The notes below the pieces were generated by a model that was not told the DNA's origin, made no database searches, and saw nothing but the letters and a program-made list of their open reading frames with translations. 24,361 nt of DNA, from NCBI GenBank assembly GCA_023807065.1, contig JAJJLU010003921.1, forward strand, positions 1 to 24,361, read 5' to 3'. Below are positions 9,538 through 17,993 of this stretch, piece by piece (position 1 is the first letter of the stretch; each line of letters opens with the position of its first letter). This DNA is from Isotricha intestinalis. Its lineage: Eukaryota; Ciliophora; Litostomatea; Vestibuliferida; Isotrichidae. Both the position numbers and the translations under genes were made by a program.

Positions 9538-11301
9538 TCATTCATAAAATAAAACATTTTCTAATTTTAACTCATAAGATTTCCCTGAACCTGTATTTCC
9601 TTCAGATCTATTTCTAGAATTAATAGTAGCTTTATAAACAGTGTTTATTTTTCTTCTTGGAAGATATAAAACTTTATTAAATTTTTGAAGAATATTTTCA
9701 TTTCTTTGTTTTTCTCTTTCTTTTTTTAATTCAATATTAATTTTATTATTATTTCTTCTTTTTTCATTTTCAACTTTAGCTTTAACAAGTGATAGAATTA
9801 AAGAATTTTTTATTCCTCTATTAAAAGTATTTAATTTAGTTATAGTTGACATTAATATTTGTTCTAAAATGGTCAAACAAAATAAAACAGAATCTTGTTT
9901 ATTTCCTTTATATAAAAAATACTCTTCTCTTGAATTAATAATGGAATAAAAATGTTCACAACCAAATTGTTTTTCAACATTAATTGGTAAATTATTTATT
10001 ATTTTTATTAATTTTTCATATATTTTTCTTTTAGCTTTTCTTTGTGCTTTCATTGTATTTATAGTTTCTAAAGTATTACTTAATTTAATATTATCATTTT
10101 TTAAAACAGTTAATTTATCTGATAACTTTTCAAATTCATAATTATCTTTTTCATCTTTAATTTTTCCTTTTTGAAGTAAATGATTTTGTTCAATTTTTAA
10201 ATTAACTAATTCTTTATTTTGTTCTTTATGAATAGAAAATAACTTTATAATATTAAGTTTTATATTATGAACATCATTATCATATTCTTCAAAAGAATGA
10301 TAAATCACTGGAGGAGGTATAGTTTCTTCTTTTTTAAAAATTTTATTTTCCTTTTGAGTAGGTTTACTTAAAACAACAGAACCTCTTTTTTTAAAAAAAG
10401 AAGATCTTTTTGTAAAATTCTCATTAAAAGATTTTCTTCTTCCATATATTGAATTTCTCTTACTTAAAGGTTTTTTTGGTTGTGGAACGGCAGGTAAATA
10501 TTTTTCTAATTTATATATTTTTATTATATCCAATGGTAAATCTTTTAAATTTGAAACTTTATATTTTACACGTAGTAAAAAATTTCTAAAATTTTCTCCA
10601 TCAATTATTGATTGTTTTTTCTTTTCTACTCTTGATTGTAAATCTTTTACAAAAGATTTTATTTCTATTTCTTTTAGCATTATTTTTCTTAAAGTTGTTT
10701 TTTCTTTTTCTATAAATTTTGACAAAAATTTACAGTATTTTCTTAATTGAAATGTATACTTGTCTAATAAATCTTTTGAATAATACAATTGAAAAATTTG
10801 TAATTTGAATCTATCAATTTCGGTTTTTTGAGATTCTAATAAATTTGTTTTTTCTTTTTTAAGAATTTTTAATGTCATTTTTGCTTTTCTTTCACTTTTT
10901 ATTTTTCTTTTAAAATCTGATAAATTGTCCTCTCTTAAAGAATAATAAGGATAAATATTATATTTTTTAAGTTGAATTGGAATAAAACTATCTTTTGATA
11001 ATGTTTTATATTTTCCTGTATATTCTTCTTCATCCAAAAGTAATTCAGGATTTAATTTTGTTAAAAATAATTGATTAGATTCAGTATCAATAGTTTTCAT
11101 TATTTTTTCATTCTTTGATAATTTTAGTTTCAAATAATTTTTATGATAATCTCTCAATGGTATTCTATTATTTTTATCAAAAATTTTGGTATTTGATAAA
11201 GTAGATGAAGTTAATAATCTTTTATTAAAAGAAGAAGTTGAATAAAAACTGGAAGTAGTTTTATTTGCCCTTGAAAGAATATTATCTTTATTTAAATTCA
11301 T
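9538..11301 (-). CDS. Ciliary coiled-coil protein, DUF4200/CFAP100-CFAP73-like
   Basis: A 587-residue, highly basic, coiled-coil protein. Residues about 155-255 form a heptad-rich block with the layout of the DUF4200 family: a long helix, a KFLSKFIEKEKTTLRK segment resembling the F-x-x-FI-x-E-x-x-x-K core, more helix, then ENFRNFLLRVKYKVS like the family's terminal Y-x-x-Y/F-L-x-x-V. Around 335-420 (SFEEYDNDVHNI then EQNKELVNLKIEQN) it resembles the second helical part of CFAP100, in which F-x-x-LE-x-x-N-x-x-L precedes a long coil. CFAP100 and CFAP73 form the MIA complex that tethers inner dynein arm f on axonemal doublets; CCDC38 and CCDC42 share the domain. The residues 270-325 linker is Lys/Arg/Ser-rich. 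Lying directly beside CFAP300 supports a ciliary role. Exact orthology is uncertain. Confidence 0.55.
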   Translation of the reverse strand: MNLNKDNILSRANKTTSSFYSTSSFNKRLLTSSTLSNTKIFDKNNRIPLRDYHKNYLKLKLSKNEKIMKTIDTESNQLFLTKLNPELLLDEEEYTGKYKTLSKDSFIPIQLKKYNIYPYYSLREDNLSDFKRKIKSERKAKMTLKILKKEKTNLLESQKTEIDRFKLQIFQLYYSKDLLDKYTFQLRKYCKFLSKFIEKEKTTLRKIMLKEIEIKSFVKDLQSRVEKKKQSIIDGENFRNFLLRVKYKVSNLKDLPLDIIKIYKLEKYLPAVPQPKKPLSKRNSIYGRRKSFNENFTKRSSFFKKRGSVVLSKPTQKENKIFKKEETIPPPVIYHSFEEYDNDVHNIKLNIIKLFSIHKEQNKELVNLKIEQNHLLQKGKIKDEKDNYEFEKLSDKLTVLKNDNIKLSNTLETINTMKAQRKAKRKIYEKLIKIINNLPINVEKQFGCEHFYSIINSREEYFLYKGNKQDSVLFCLTILEQILMSTITKLNTFNRGIKNSLILSLVKAKVENEKRRNNNKINIELKKEREKQRNENILQKFNKVLYLPRRKINTVYKATINSRNRSEGNTGSGKSYELKLENVLFYE

Positions 11302-11406
11302 ATATATTTATTGATATTAAATTATATAAAAGTTTTATTTAAGTTACATATTCAATAAAAAATTAAAAAAAATTCTTTAAAAAATAATAAAAAAAAATGA
11401 ATTATT

Positions 11407-12219
11407 TTACCAAAAGGGCACCCAATTATGATACCACAAATGAACATATCTTTGTGCAGGATCGATAACAATATAAAAGAAATTTTGTGGATGAAACTTA
11501 TTTCTATACAAATCACATTTTTCAACATCTAAAATTTGAATAGGAATACTTCTAATAATAATTTTATTACTTTCATTATCTTTAATAGCATTAACTAAAT
11601 CTTTATAAAAACATTTAGTCATTTCTAAATAAGGAAAAACAATATTTTCATATTGACAAAGAGATCCTCCAATAACAATTCTACTAAAAATATGAAATAA
11701 AAATTCTTCTCTTGTATTATCATCAAAAACAGAAAAAGCTTCAGAGTCTTCAACTAATAAACTTTGTTTTAATTTATCACTAACAGTAATATCTTCAATA
11801 TATATATCATAATCTTGAAATATATATCCTGTTTCTTGAGATGCTAAATTATTTTCATATATTTTATCAAATATATCCATATTTGTTGCACTTGTTCTTA
11901 ATATTTTATATTTTATATTTTTTATCTCATCACCTTCTTCAGGTATTATTTTTGAAATCGGAGGGAAATTTTTTTTTATTGTTGGATCATTAAATAAATC
12001 TTTTAAAAAACGATCTATATCAGTTAATGTTATTGATGTGTTAAAACGAAATTTAGTTAATTCCATATTTTGAGTTAAACCCCATTTTTCTAAAGTTTTA
12101 AAGTTTTCTTTTGTAAATATATTTGAATAAGATGAAGGATCTGTTACTATTTGGAATATGTATTTTAAAGGAGCATCTTCTTCATTTGTTTTTTCTGTTG
12201 TTATTTTTGGGTTTTCCAT
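11407..12219 (-). CDS. CFAP300: CFAP300 (C11orf70/FBB5 family), axonemal dynein assembly factor
   Basis: A complete 270-residue protein, essentially the length of human CFAP300. The hallmark block lies at about 154-210: LLVEDSE, then REEFLFHIFSRIVIGGSLCQ with YENIVFPYLEMTKCFYKDLV, which matches the family's EDSE...REEFLF...GG-x-LCQYED-x-x-x-PYLE-x-TK-x-YKDLV signature. The C-terminus, FFYIVIDPAQRYVHLWYH, matches its F-x-Y-x-[IV]-x-DP-x-x-R-x-[VL]-H-x-x-YH ending. CFAP300 is a cytoplasmic and intraflagellar-transport-linked factor needed to bring outer and inner dynein arms to motile cilia; loss causes primary ciliary dyskinesia in people. It is therefore strong evidence that the host organism has motile cilia or flagella. 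The gene starts 93 bases from the divergent cyclin gene and ends 105 bases before the DUF4200-like gene begins. Confidence 0.93.
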   Translation of the reverse strand: MENPKITTEKTNEEDAPLKYIFQIVTDPSSYSNIFTKENFKTLEKWGLTQNMELTKFRFNTSITLTDIDRFLKDLFNDPTIKKNFPPISKIIPEEGDEIKNIKYKILRTSATNMDIFDKIYENNLASQETGYIFQDYDIYIEDITVSDKLKQSLLVEDSEAFSVFDDNTREEFLFHIFSRIVIGGSLCQYENIVFPYLEMTKCFYKDLVNAIKDNESNKIIIRSIPIQILDVEKCDLYRNKFHPQNFFYIVIDPAQRYVHLWYHNWVPFW

Positions 12220-12312
12220 TTTTTTAAAATTTTTTAATTTTTTTTCTAAATGATTTTATTTTTTTTAATCTTATTTGGTGATATTTAATTTTTTAAAATT
12301 TTTTGGGTTAAT
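12220..12312. promoter_or_regulatory. Short divergent promoter region between CFAP300 and the cyclin gene
   Basis: The two start codons face away from each other with only 93 bases between them. The spacer is almost pure A/T with long T runs. It must contain both 5' untranslated regions and presumably a bidirectional promoter; no specific motif is recognised. Confidence 0.45.
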
Positions 12313-12903
12313 ATGGAAAAATCATTTATAAGTTTATATTCTACAAATATTTCAGATAATATTTTGAATTCCCCTAAAAACACTGACATAAATGAAAATT
12401 TTAAATATCATAAAGAAAATAATGGAAATATATCAGAAGAAAATTTAAAAATAATTTCTTCTATTGCTACAAATTTAGAAGAAATAATCAATGATAATTA
12501 TATAAATTATAATAATTTAATTTCAAAAAAAGATAATTTTTGTTCCATTTATCTTCCTTGTATTTCAATAGAAAATTATTTAAAAAGAATTTTTTATTAT
12601 TGTAAAATTAATATTTCAACTTTAATTCTTGCAATTGTGTATATTGATTATTTTTGTGAAATAAATGGGTACATTCTCACTTTAAATAATATATATAGAA
12701 TTATAATGGTAAGCATTGTTTTAAGTATTAAATTTAATGAAGATATTTTTTATGGGAATTCTTTTTATGCAAAAGTTGGAAGTTTTAATCCTGAATTATT
12801 AAATAGTTTAGAATTTGAATTTTATATTAAAATTAATTTCAAATTATTGGTTAATGAATCATATTATGAAAAATATTTTAATTATTTTTCAAGGAATTAT
12901 TAA
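12313..12903 (+). CDS. PHO80/P-type cyclin
   Basis: A 196-residue protein with a single cyclin box at about residues 80-185. Recognisable parts are LPCISIENYLKRIFYYCKIN (helix 1 of the fold), STLILAIVYIDYFCEINGY (helix 2, matching the PHO80-type pattern of L-x-x-A-x-x-Y-[IL]-DR), then NIYRIIMVSIVLSIKFNEDI (helix 3, like the family's R-[LM]-[LI]-[IL]-x-x-x-[ML]-[VL]-A-x-KF-x-[DE]-D). It ends with FNPELLNSLEFEFYIKINFK, matching N-x-LE-x-x-[FL]-L-x-x-[IL]-x-[FW]-x-L. PHO80/cyclin-U proteins partner CDKs of the PHO85/CDK5-like group in nutrient and morphology control; ciliates carry many copies. The first 70 residues are Asn-rich and probably disordered. It shares a divergent spacer with CFAP300, which may be coincidental. 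Confidence 0.88.
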   Translation: MEKSFISLYSTNISDNILNSPKNTDINENFKYHKENNGNISEENLKIISSIATNLEEIINDNYINYNNLISKKDNFCSIYLPCISIENYLKRIFYYCKINISTLILAIVYIDYFCEINGYILTLNNIYRIIMVSIVLSIKFNEDIFYGNSFYAKVGSFNPELLNSLEFEFYIKINFKLLVNESYYEKYFNYFSRNY

Positions 12904-13234
12904 ATTACAAAATAAGTTTGTTTTCTTTATATTTTGATATTATTATTAATATATATATGTTTAAAAAAGTTTAAATAATTTAAAAAAGGATAATAAACAA
13001 ATTATATATATATATTATTGTATTATCTAATATATAAGATACAAATTAAATAATATTGTAAGGGATGATATAAAAAATATAAAATAAAATTATTTTAATA
13101 TGTAATTTATAATATTCTATATTTTAATATTTACTAATTAAAACAGTATAATTTATGAAATAAATTAATTATTTTTTTGAAAATATAATAATAATAAACA
13201 TCGCAAAATTTTATAAATGATATTTTCTAATAAA
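12904..13234. other. Intergenic spacer with TA runs
   Basis: Contains TA dinucleotide runs around 12948-12958 and 13003-13016 and no open frame of note. It separates the cyclin 3' end from the newly assigned start of the AP2 gene at 13235. Confidence 0.5.
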
Positions 13235-13828
13235 ATGAATAATGTTAATAACTTTTCTATTTCAGATTTAAAGTAAGAAACATTAAATAATATAATTAGG
13301 GCCCTTCATAAAAAAATAATATTCGATAAAAACACAGTTGAAACCGAAACAAAAAATATTTTCAATTCAATAAATACCTTTAAGCACTTAATCTCTCTTT
13401 TAAATAATATGAATCATTTAAATTTAAATTTTAATTTTGAAAATTCATATTTTCCAGAATCAAGTATTTCAACCCCAAATTACATAAATAAAAAAAGATC
13501 AAGAATAATAATAAATAATTATCCAAAGTCAAAAATTTTTAAAATTACAAAAATAAAAGACAAGGAATTAGAATTAAAAAAAGAAGAATTAAGATTATAT
13601 AATTTACAAAATATATATAAAAGAAGTAGTAAATATAGAGGAGTTTCTAGAAATGGAAATAGATGGCAAGTTTTAATTATGATTAATAGAAAGAAAACAT
13701 ATATTGGAAATTTCGAATCTGAAGAAGATGCTACAAGAGCTTATGATCAATATGCTATTAAATATCATGGAAATAAAGCTAGGACTAATTTTTTTTATGA
13801 AGGATATTGTCAAATACAAAATAATTGA
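13235..13828 (+). CDS. AP2-domain protein, two exons split by a 27-base intron
   Basis: Exon 1 is 13235-13272 and exon 2 is 13300-13828, joined across a GTAAG...TTAG intron, giving about 188 residues. Without the intron, the frame meets a TAA at the exon border; removing 27 bases keeps the frame and explains that stop. The region upstream of the Met at 13409 is in frame and coding-like (HKKIIFDKNTVETETKN), so 13409 is probably not the true start. The AP2/ERF DNA-binding domain covers about residues 123-178: SKYRGVSRNGNRWQVLI, then YIGNFESEEDATRAYD and YHGNKARTNF. This keeps the YRG element, the Trp that contacts DNA and the RAYD element with the Asn-Phe end. The preceding Lys/Arg-rich helix may serve as a nuclear signal. 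A nuclear transcription regulator is likely; this single AP2 form is closer to plant and ciliate types than to apicomplexan ApiAP2. Confidence 0.85.
13273..13299 (+). other. 27-base spliceosomal intron in the AP2 gene
   Basis: Begins GTAAGAAA and ends TATAATTAG. Its length is a multiple of three, but it contains an in-frame TAA at its first codon, so leaving it in would truncate the protein after about 13 residues. Introns of 18-35 bases are typical of several ciliate lineages and are far shorter than in fungi. This is the only intron I can support in the window. Confidence 0.7.
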
Positions 13829-14639
13829 AGTTATTTTTGAAAAAGAAATATTTTTATTTTTTTGTTTATTAACTTATAGTTAATTTTATGTATACTTCTT
13901 GTCTTTTTAAATATGTGGAAAAATTTATTAGCTTTATTAAAATTTAATTTTAAAAAAAGTATTTTTATAAGTTTTGTGGGTAAAGATTTAATTTATGATT
14001 TTATGAGAGTTTTGAAAAGTAGAGGTTAATATTATTGTTGATATATATATCATTAGATTAAAATGTTTTTGCTTTATTTTTATAAATACAATTGTCAATA
14101 TTAAAATAAATTTTATATTTTTTGAGCTTTTAAAATTTAATTATATTATAAGATAGCCCCATAAAATTAATTTCAATAATAATTTATATTATAAAGAAAT
14201 AAAGAAAATTAAATTAAAAAATAAAAAAATTAAATATAAATAAATCAAAAAATATTATAAAAGTAATTAAATACCATAAAAAAAAAGTCTATCCAAATTA
14301 TATCAATATCAAGATTAGTAATTCTAATTGAAAGTTGTTCTTTTTTCAGACATGTCATAATAGAAAAATAAAAATATTCAAATAAAAAAACTAAATATAT
14401 ACTTATCTTCTTCTTTATGAAATAATATTTTTTTCAAAATTATAATTTTAACCAATAGAATATTTTTAACTGAAGTGTATTAATTTTTCATTTCTATCTA
14501 TGTTTTAAATATAATATTTTCAGGGAATCAATCAATCAGCAATAATATATTATATAAGATATTAAATATAAATGTTATCTTTTTTGTTCTATTTAATTTT
14601 CATTTTTACCTCAAAAAATAAATAAATTTTTCTCTCTCA
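13829..14639. other. Non-coding stretch downstream of the AP2 gene
   Basis: Mostly A/T with stops in all frames. One small open frame, 13913-14029 on the plus strand (38 codons), reads MWKNLLALLKFNFKK then ISFVGKDLIYDFMRVLKSRG; its second half looks less AT-driven than its surroundings, but I cannot call it a gene. The rest, from 14030, shows no coding signal. Confidence 0.4.
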
Positions 14640-15200
14640 TTATTGAAAGAAGGGTTTTTTATCAATTGTTGTAGACATGGTGTCATACCTATAGATATAT
14701 AAATCATAATTTCAGTTAAATACTTGTTATATTTATAATTGTAGTTGCTCCATTTAATGTTTCATATTCCATCTTTGAATATTATTATATTTTCCTTTTT
14801 TAGAAATGATTTATTTATATTCATATTAAAATATATAAGAATATCATTTTTATTTCCTACATTAGATTCCTAATCCTATTCTTTTTTAAACTATTTTTCA
14901 AAAATAAAACTTTAGTAATTGGATTATTTAGGAGGCAATTGATAATATGAGTTTTGTTTTTGTTGGAAACTTCATTTCTAAGTTATATCCTATATCATTT
15001 TTTATATAGTACTAATTAATTTTGATTTCAGATGAAATACTAATATATAATTTTTCATGATAAAAGAAATTATTTAATTTATATATTGGATAAAATTCAA
15101 AAAATATATTCTTTTTTAACTTAAGGATATTCAGTTGATTTGGATTTCAAAATTTAATTTCTCCTAATTTTAGATAATATTATTTTGCATATTTAATTAA
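14640..15200 (-). pseudogene. Unidentified coding relic
   Basis: Read on the minus strand from 15200 leftward, this gives coding-like runs broken by stops and frame changes: NPNQLNILKLKKNIFFEFYP, YKLNNFFYHEKLYISISSEI, stop, YYIKNDIGYNLEMKFPTKTK, then in another frame SNCLLNNPITKVLFLKNSLK, and near the left end YLTEIMIYISIGMTPCLQQL. Local base composition is less extreme than in true spacers. I do not recognise the family; a leucine-rich or other alpha-helical protein is one possibility. The pattern is that of a decayed gene, but without a family match this remains a suspicion. Confidence 0.35.
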
Positions 15201-15410
15201 TTTTAATTATACAGAAAGAGAATAAAGGTATAGTTAGTATTTTTATTTAAAGAAAATGTTTATTTCTTTAATTAATGCTAATTATCAAAATTTTAATCAA
15301 TTCTTTTTTCTAATTTTTACTATTTTATCAATAAAATAAATTAAACTTAAGATTTGTAAAATAAGTAAGTAATGCTTTCTTTTTTATAACAACATTAATA
15401 TAAATAATAT

Positions 15411-15500
15411 TTAGAAACAACCAACTGGATTTTTAAAAATTTTTGTTTTTCTAAATAATTGTTCATCCTGGGTAGACACTTCTTTTACGGTAATTATTAT
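15411..15500 (-). pseudogene. Short coding-like tail, possible relic exon
   Basis: The minus strand reads VKEVSTQDEQLFRKTKIF then KNPVGCF before TAA, using codons such as GTG, ACC and CAG that are unusual for a spacer. A longer minus-strand frame over it (start at 15614) is mostly hydrophobic shadow of the plus-strand gene. A GT...AG pair just upstream could be a splice junction. It may be the last exon or a remnant of a gene otherwise lost, perhaps together with the relic to its left. I do not recognise it. Confidence 0.3.
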
Positions 15501-15559
15501 TACGTTAAAAATAAATAAATTGAAAAAATAAAATTGTATAATTAATATAAAAAAATATA

Positions 15560-16477
15560 ATGATAAAAACTCCAAAATGGTTGGTAATAAAAGGTCGATT
15601 GAAACCGGAATCAATAAATGTATATGAAGATAAATCAGAATTTAATTTTCTAAATGATAAACCAACAAGAAATTCTTTTAAAAAAAATTCAAGAAACAAT
15701 AGTACAACATATCAATCTCAATCTCAAACTCAAATTAGTAAATTATTAACAATAAATGAAAATATAGATTCTCCAATAAAACCAGTAAATTTATTTTCTC
15801 AAAAAAAGCATACAAATAAAAAAGAAATTTTATCTGTTTCAAATTTTGAAAAAACATATAATAATTTATTTAAAGAATCAACAAATCAACTTCCTTTAAT
15901 TTCAAATCAAAACAATAATTCAAATTTAAGAGTTAATAATAAAAAAAAAACTGTTCCAAACTCAATAAATGAATTAGAAAAAAATAATTTTTCAATAAGA
16001 AAAAGTAAAAAAAATGATACTCAATTAATGAATATTGGAAAATTAAAATATTTAGATTTAATTAAAAAACATTTCCTAGAAAATTACATTCAATATGAAA
16101 ATGAATGTGAAAAATGTTTAACTGATTATAAAAGAAGGAAAAAATTAAAATTAAAAATTCAATTAGATAAAATGGGAGACGCTTTGAATAAATTTAATAT
16201 GATAGATTATAAAAATTTAGAAAATTCTGATTTATGTGAAGAGAATATTAATAAAGTTCAACAATTAATTAAAATTGTCAAATTAAAAGATAGATTTAAT
16301 GATCTTGATGAATTAACTGATCTTAGAAATAATAATGCAGAATATAGGTTTAGTAAAGATTATTCAAGATTTAAAAAAATGAAAAATATTAGTAACAGTA
16401 AATTTTTAAAAACTTTTTTTAAACCTAAGACAATAAGAAAATTTTATTCTTACAGTGGAGCTTATTTTGGAGTTTAA
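15560..16477 (+). CDS. Hypothetical basic coiled-coil protein
   Basis: A 305-residue protein I do not recognise. Residues 1-145 are Asn/Ser/Gln/Lys-rich, with a short QSQSQTQ run, and are probably disordered. Residues about 155-270 are helical and charged: a DLIKKHFLENYIQYENECEK helix, a very basic DYKRRKKLKLKIQLDK helix, then an acidic-basic alternation. The C-terminus is Lys/Phe-rich and ends FYSYSGAYFGV. A TAA twelve bases before the ATG fixes the start. It runs in the same direction as the MORN gene that follows after 181 bases. The layout is common among ciliate cytoskeleton-associated proteins, but nothing here establishes function. Confidence 0.8.
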   Translation: MIKTPKWLVIKGRLKPESINVYEDKSEFNFLNDKPTRNSFKKNSRNNSTTYQSQSQTQISKLLTINENIDSPIKPVNLFSQKKHTNKKEILSVSNFEKTYNNLFKESTNQLPLISNQNNNSNLRVNNKKKTVPNSINELEKNNFSIRKSKKNDTQLMNIGKLKYLDLIKKHFLENYIQYENECEKCLTDYKRRKKLKLKIQLDKMGDALNKFNMIDYKNLENSDLCEENINKVQQLIKIVKLKDRFNDLDELTDLRNNNAEYRFSKDYSRFKKMKNISNSKFLKTFFKPKTIRKFYSYSGAYFGV

Positions 16478-16658
16478 TTTTAATCATTTTTTCAAAAAAT
16501 GTAAATTTTATATATTTGATGAATAAGAATTATATTTTTAGAAGGTATAATACTATTATCGTTTATTTAAAATAAATAAAATTATGTATTACTATTATAA
16601 AATAACATTTTTTTTAACGGATATTATTTATTTATTTTAATAATAATTCATAATAATA

Positions 16659-17693
16659 ATGGAAAATATATTTAAAGAAGATGAATATTCACCTTCTTAT
16701 AGTATTCATACACCAAAAAAAAAAAATGAAAATTATAATTTAATTAATAAATTTATTGTTCCAGTGAATACAAGTTCATCTACAATTCCAATTCAACCAA
16801 TAATATTTGATTTATTAAGAATAGAATCTTCTTTAAGAACAATGAACGAATATAAAGATGAAATTTCTCTTTTTAAATATTACAATAATAAAGTTAATAC
16901 TTATGATATAAAAGAAAAAAATTATTTAACTAAAATTACAACATCATTTTGTTATATTGGTGTTTTAACAAATCAATTGAAAAAATGTTTAATTGGTAAT
17001 TATTATTATGAAAATCAAGATCAATATATTGGTCAATGGAAAAATGATGTCAAAGAAGGATATGGTATTTATTTTTATTATAATGAAACTAATTTAGAAG
17101 AATTATATATTGGAAATTGGAAAAATGGGAAAAAAAATGGAAAAGGTTTTTACATTTGGAAATTTTCAAATAATTCAATTAAATTTAATAACAGTAATTA
17201 TGATGTTATTTATGGTAATTTTGAAGATGATAATTTCATAAATGGTTATTCTATTACTAAAAATGAAAAAAATTATTTTGTTTATTATGGTAAATTTGAT
17301 AATGGAAGAAAAAATGATGAAAAAGCTTTTTTTTTTGAAAATAATGATATGGGCTTTTATGGAAAATTTGAAAATGATGAATTAAGAGAAGGAAGAATTG
17401 CTTTATTTAAAAAAAATGATAATAATATTTTTATGGTTAAACAATCATATAATATTGAAAAAAGTAAAGATAAAAATAATGATATATTTAATTTTGTTGA
17501 TGATAAAGAAAAAGATGAATATATAATAAAAAAAAGATATGAAGTCTTTGGCAAAAATTTTAATGATAAATTAAATGATTTATATAATTATTCAAAAGAA
17601 CTTTTAAATAAATTTTCAAATATAGATTCTATTAATGATATAAATATTAAAGAATTTTTAATAAAACCATTTGAAAATTTTCTTAGAATTTAA
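16659..17693 (+). CDS. MORN-repeat protein
   Basis: A 344-residue protein with about five MORN repeats between residues 118 and 250. The clearest are DQYIGQWKNDVKEGYGIYFY and LYIGNWKNGKKNGKGFYIWK, which keep the Y-x-G-x-W-x-[ND]-x-x-x-x-G-x-G consensus; the later ones (VIYGNFEDDNFINGYS, YYGKFDNGRKND, FYGKFENDELREG) are degenerate. MORN arrays form elongated beta sheets that bind membranes, lipids or protein partners; protists use them in basal bodies, cortex and radial spokes. The N-terminal 110 residues contain an Ile/Pro/Ser-rich stretch and a helix. The last 70 residues are charged and helical. There is no kinase or SET domain, so this is a scaffold-type member. Specific orthology (for example MORN3 or RSPH1) cannot be given. 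Confidence 0.88.
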   Translation: MENIFKEDEYSPSYSIHTPKKKNENYNLINKFIVPVNTSSSTIPIQPIIFDLLRIESSLRTMNEYKDEISLFKYYNNKVNTYDIKEKNYLTKITTSFCYIGVLTNQLKKCLIGNYYYENQDQYIGQWKNDVKEGYGIYFYYNETNLEELYIGNWKNGKKNGKGFYIWKFSNNSIKFNNSNYDVIYGNFEDDNFINGYSITKNEKNYFVYYGKFDNGRKNDEKAFFFENNDMGFYGKFENDELREGRIALFKKNDNNIFMVKQSYNIEKSKDKNNDIFNFVDDKEKDEYIIKKRYEVFGKNFNDKLNDLYNYSKELLNKFSNIDSINDINIKEFLIKPFENFLRI

Positions 17694-17993
17694 AATAAAA
17701 AACATCAAATTTATATATTAAATTTCAGTTTTTATCAAAAAAAATATAAAATAAATAAAAAAAAATAGTCCAAAATTAAAAGTAAAATTTATGTTTCAAA
17801 CACCAAAAATATTAAAACACTAAAATAAAAAAATCAATTTAACTTTTTTAGCAGTTTATATTAATAGAAATAAAATAAATTAATTATACAATACTCTTCA
17901 AATTACAAAAGAAAAATTAATTCGGTGTATATAAGCAAAAATGACTAATTAAATATATATTTTTAAATAATAGAATTCAAAATTTATAATTCT
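17694..17993. other. Spacer between convergent genes
   Basis: Lies between the 3' ends of the MORN gene and the zinc-finger gene. A/T-rich, with no gene or structured RNA seen. Confidence 0.5.

Noticed and set aside
13003..13016. TA dinucleotide runs as functional elements or recombination sites
   Set aside because: Such runs occur in many spacers here and are expected at this base composition.
15505..15699. Minus-strand hydrophobic open frame overlapping the start of the hypothetical gene at 15560
   Set aside because: Its Phe/Ile-rich composition is what the complement of Asn/Lys codons gives; the plus-strand gene has better codon structure.
17357..17554. Minus-strand open frame inside the MORN gene
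   Set aside because: Shadow of a MORN-encoding region, Ser/Leu/Phe-rich, with no independent support.
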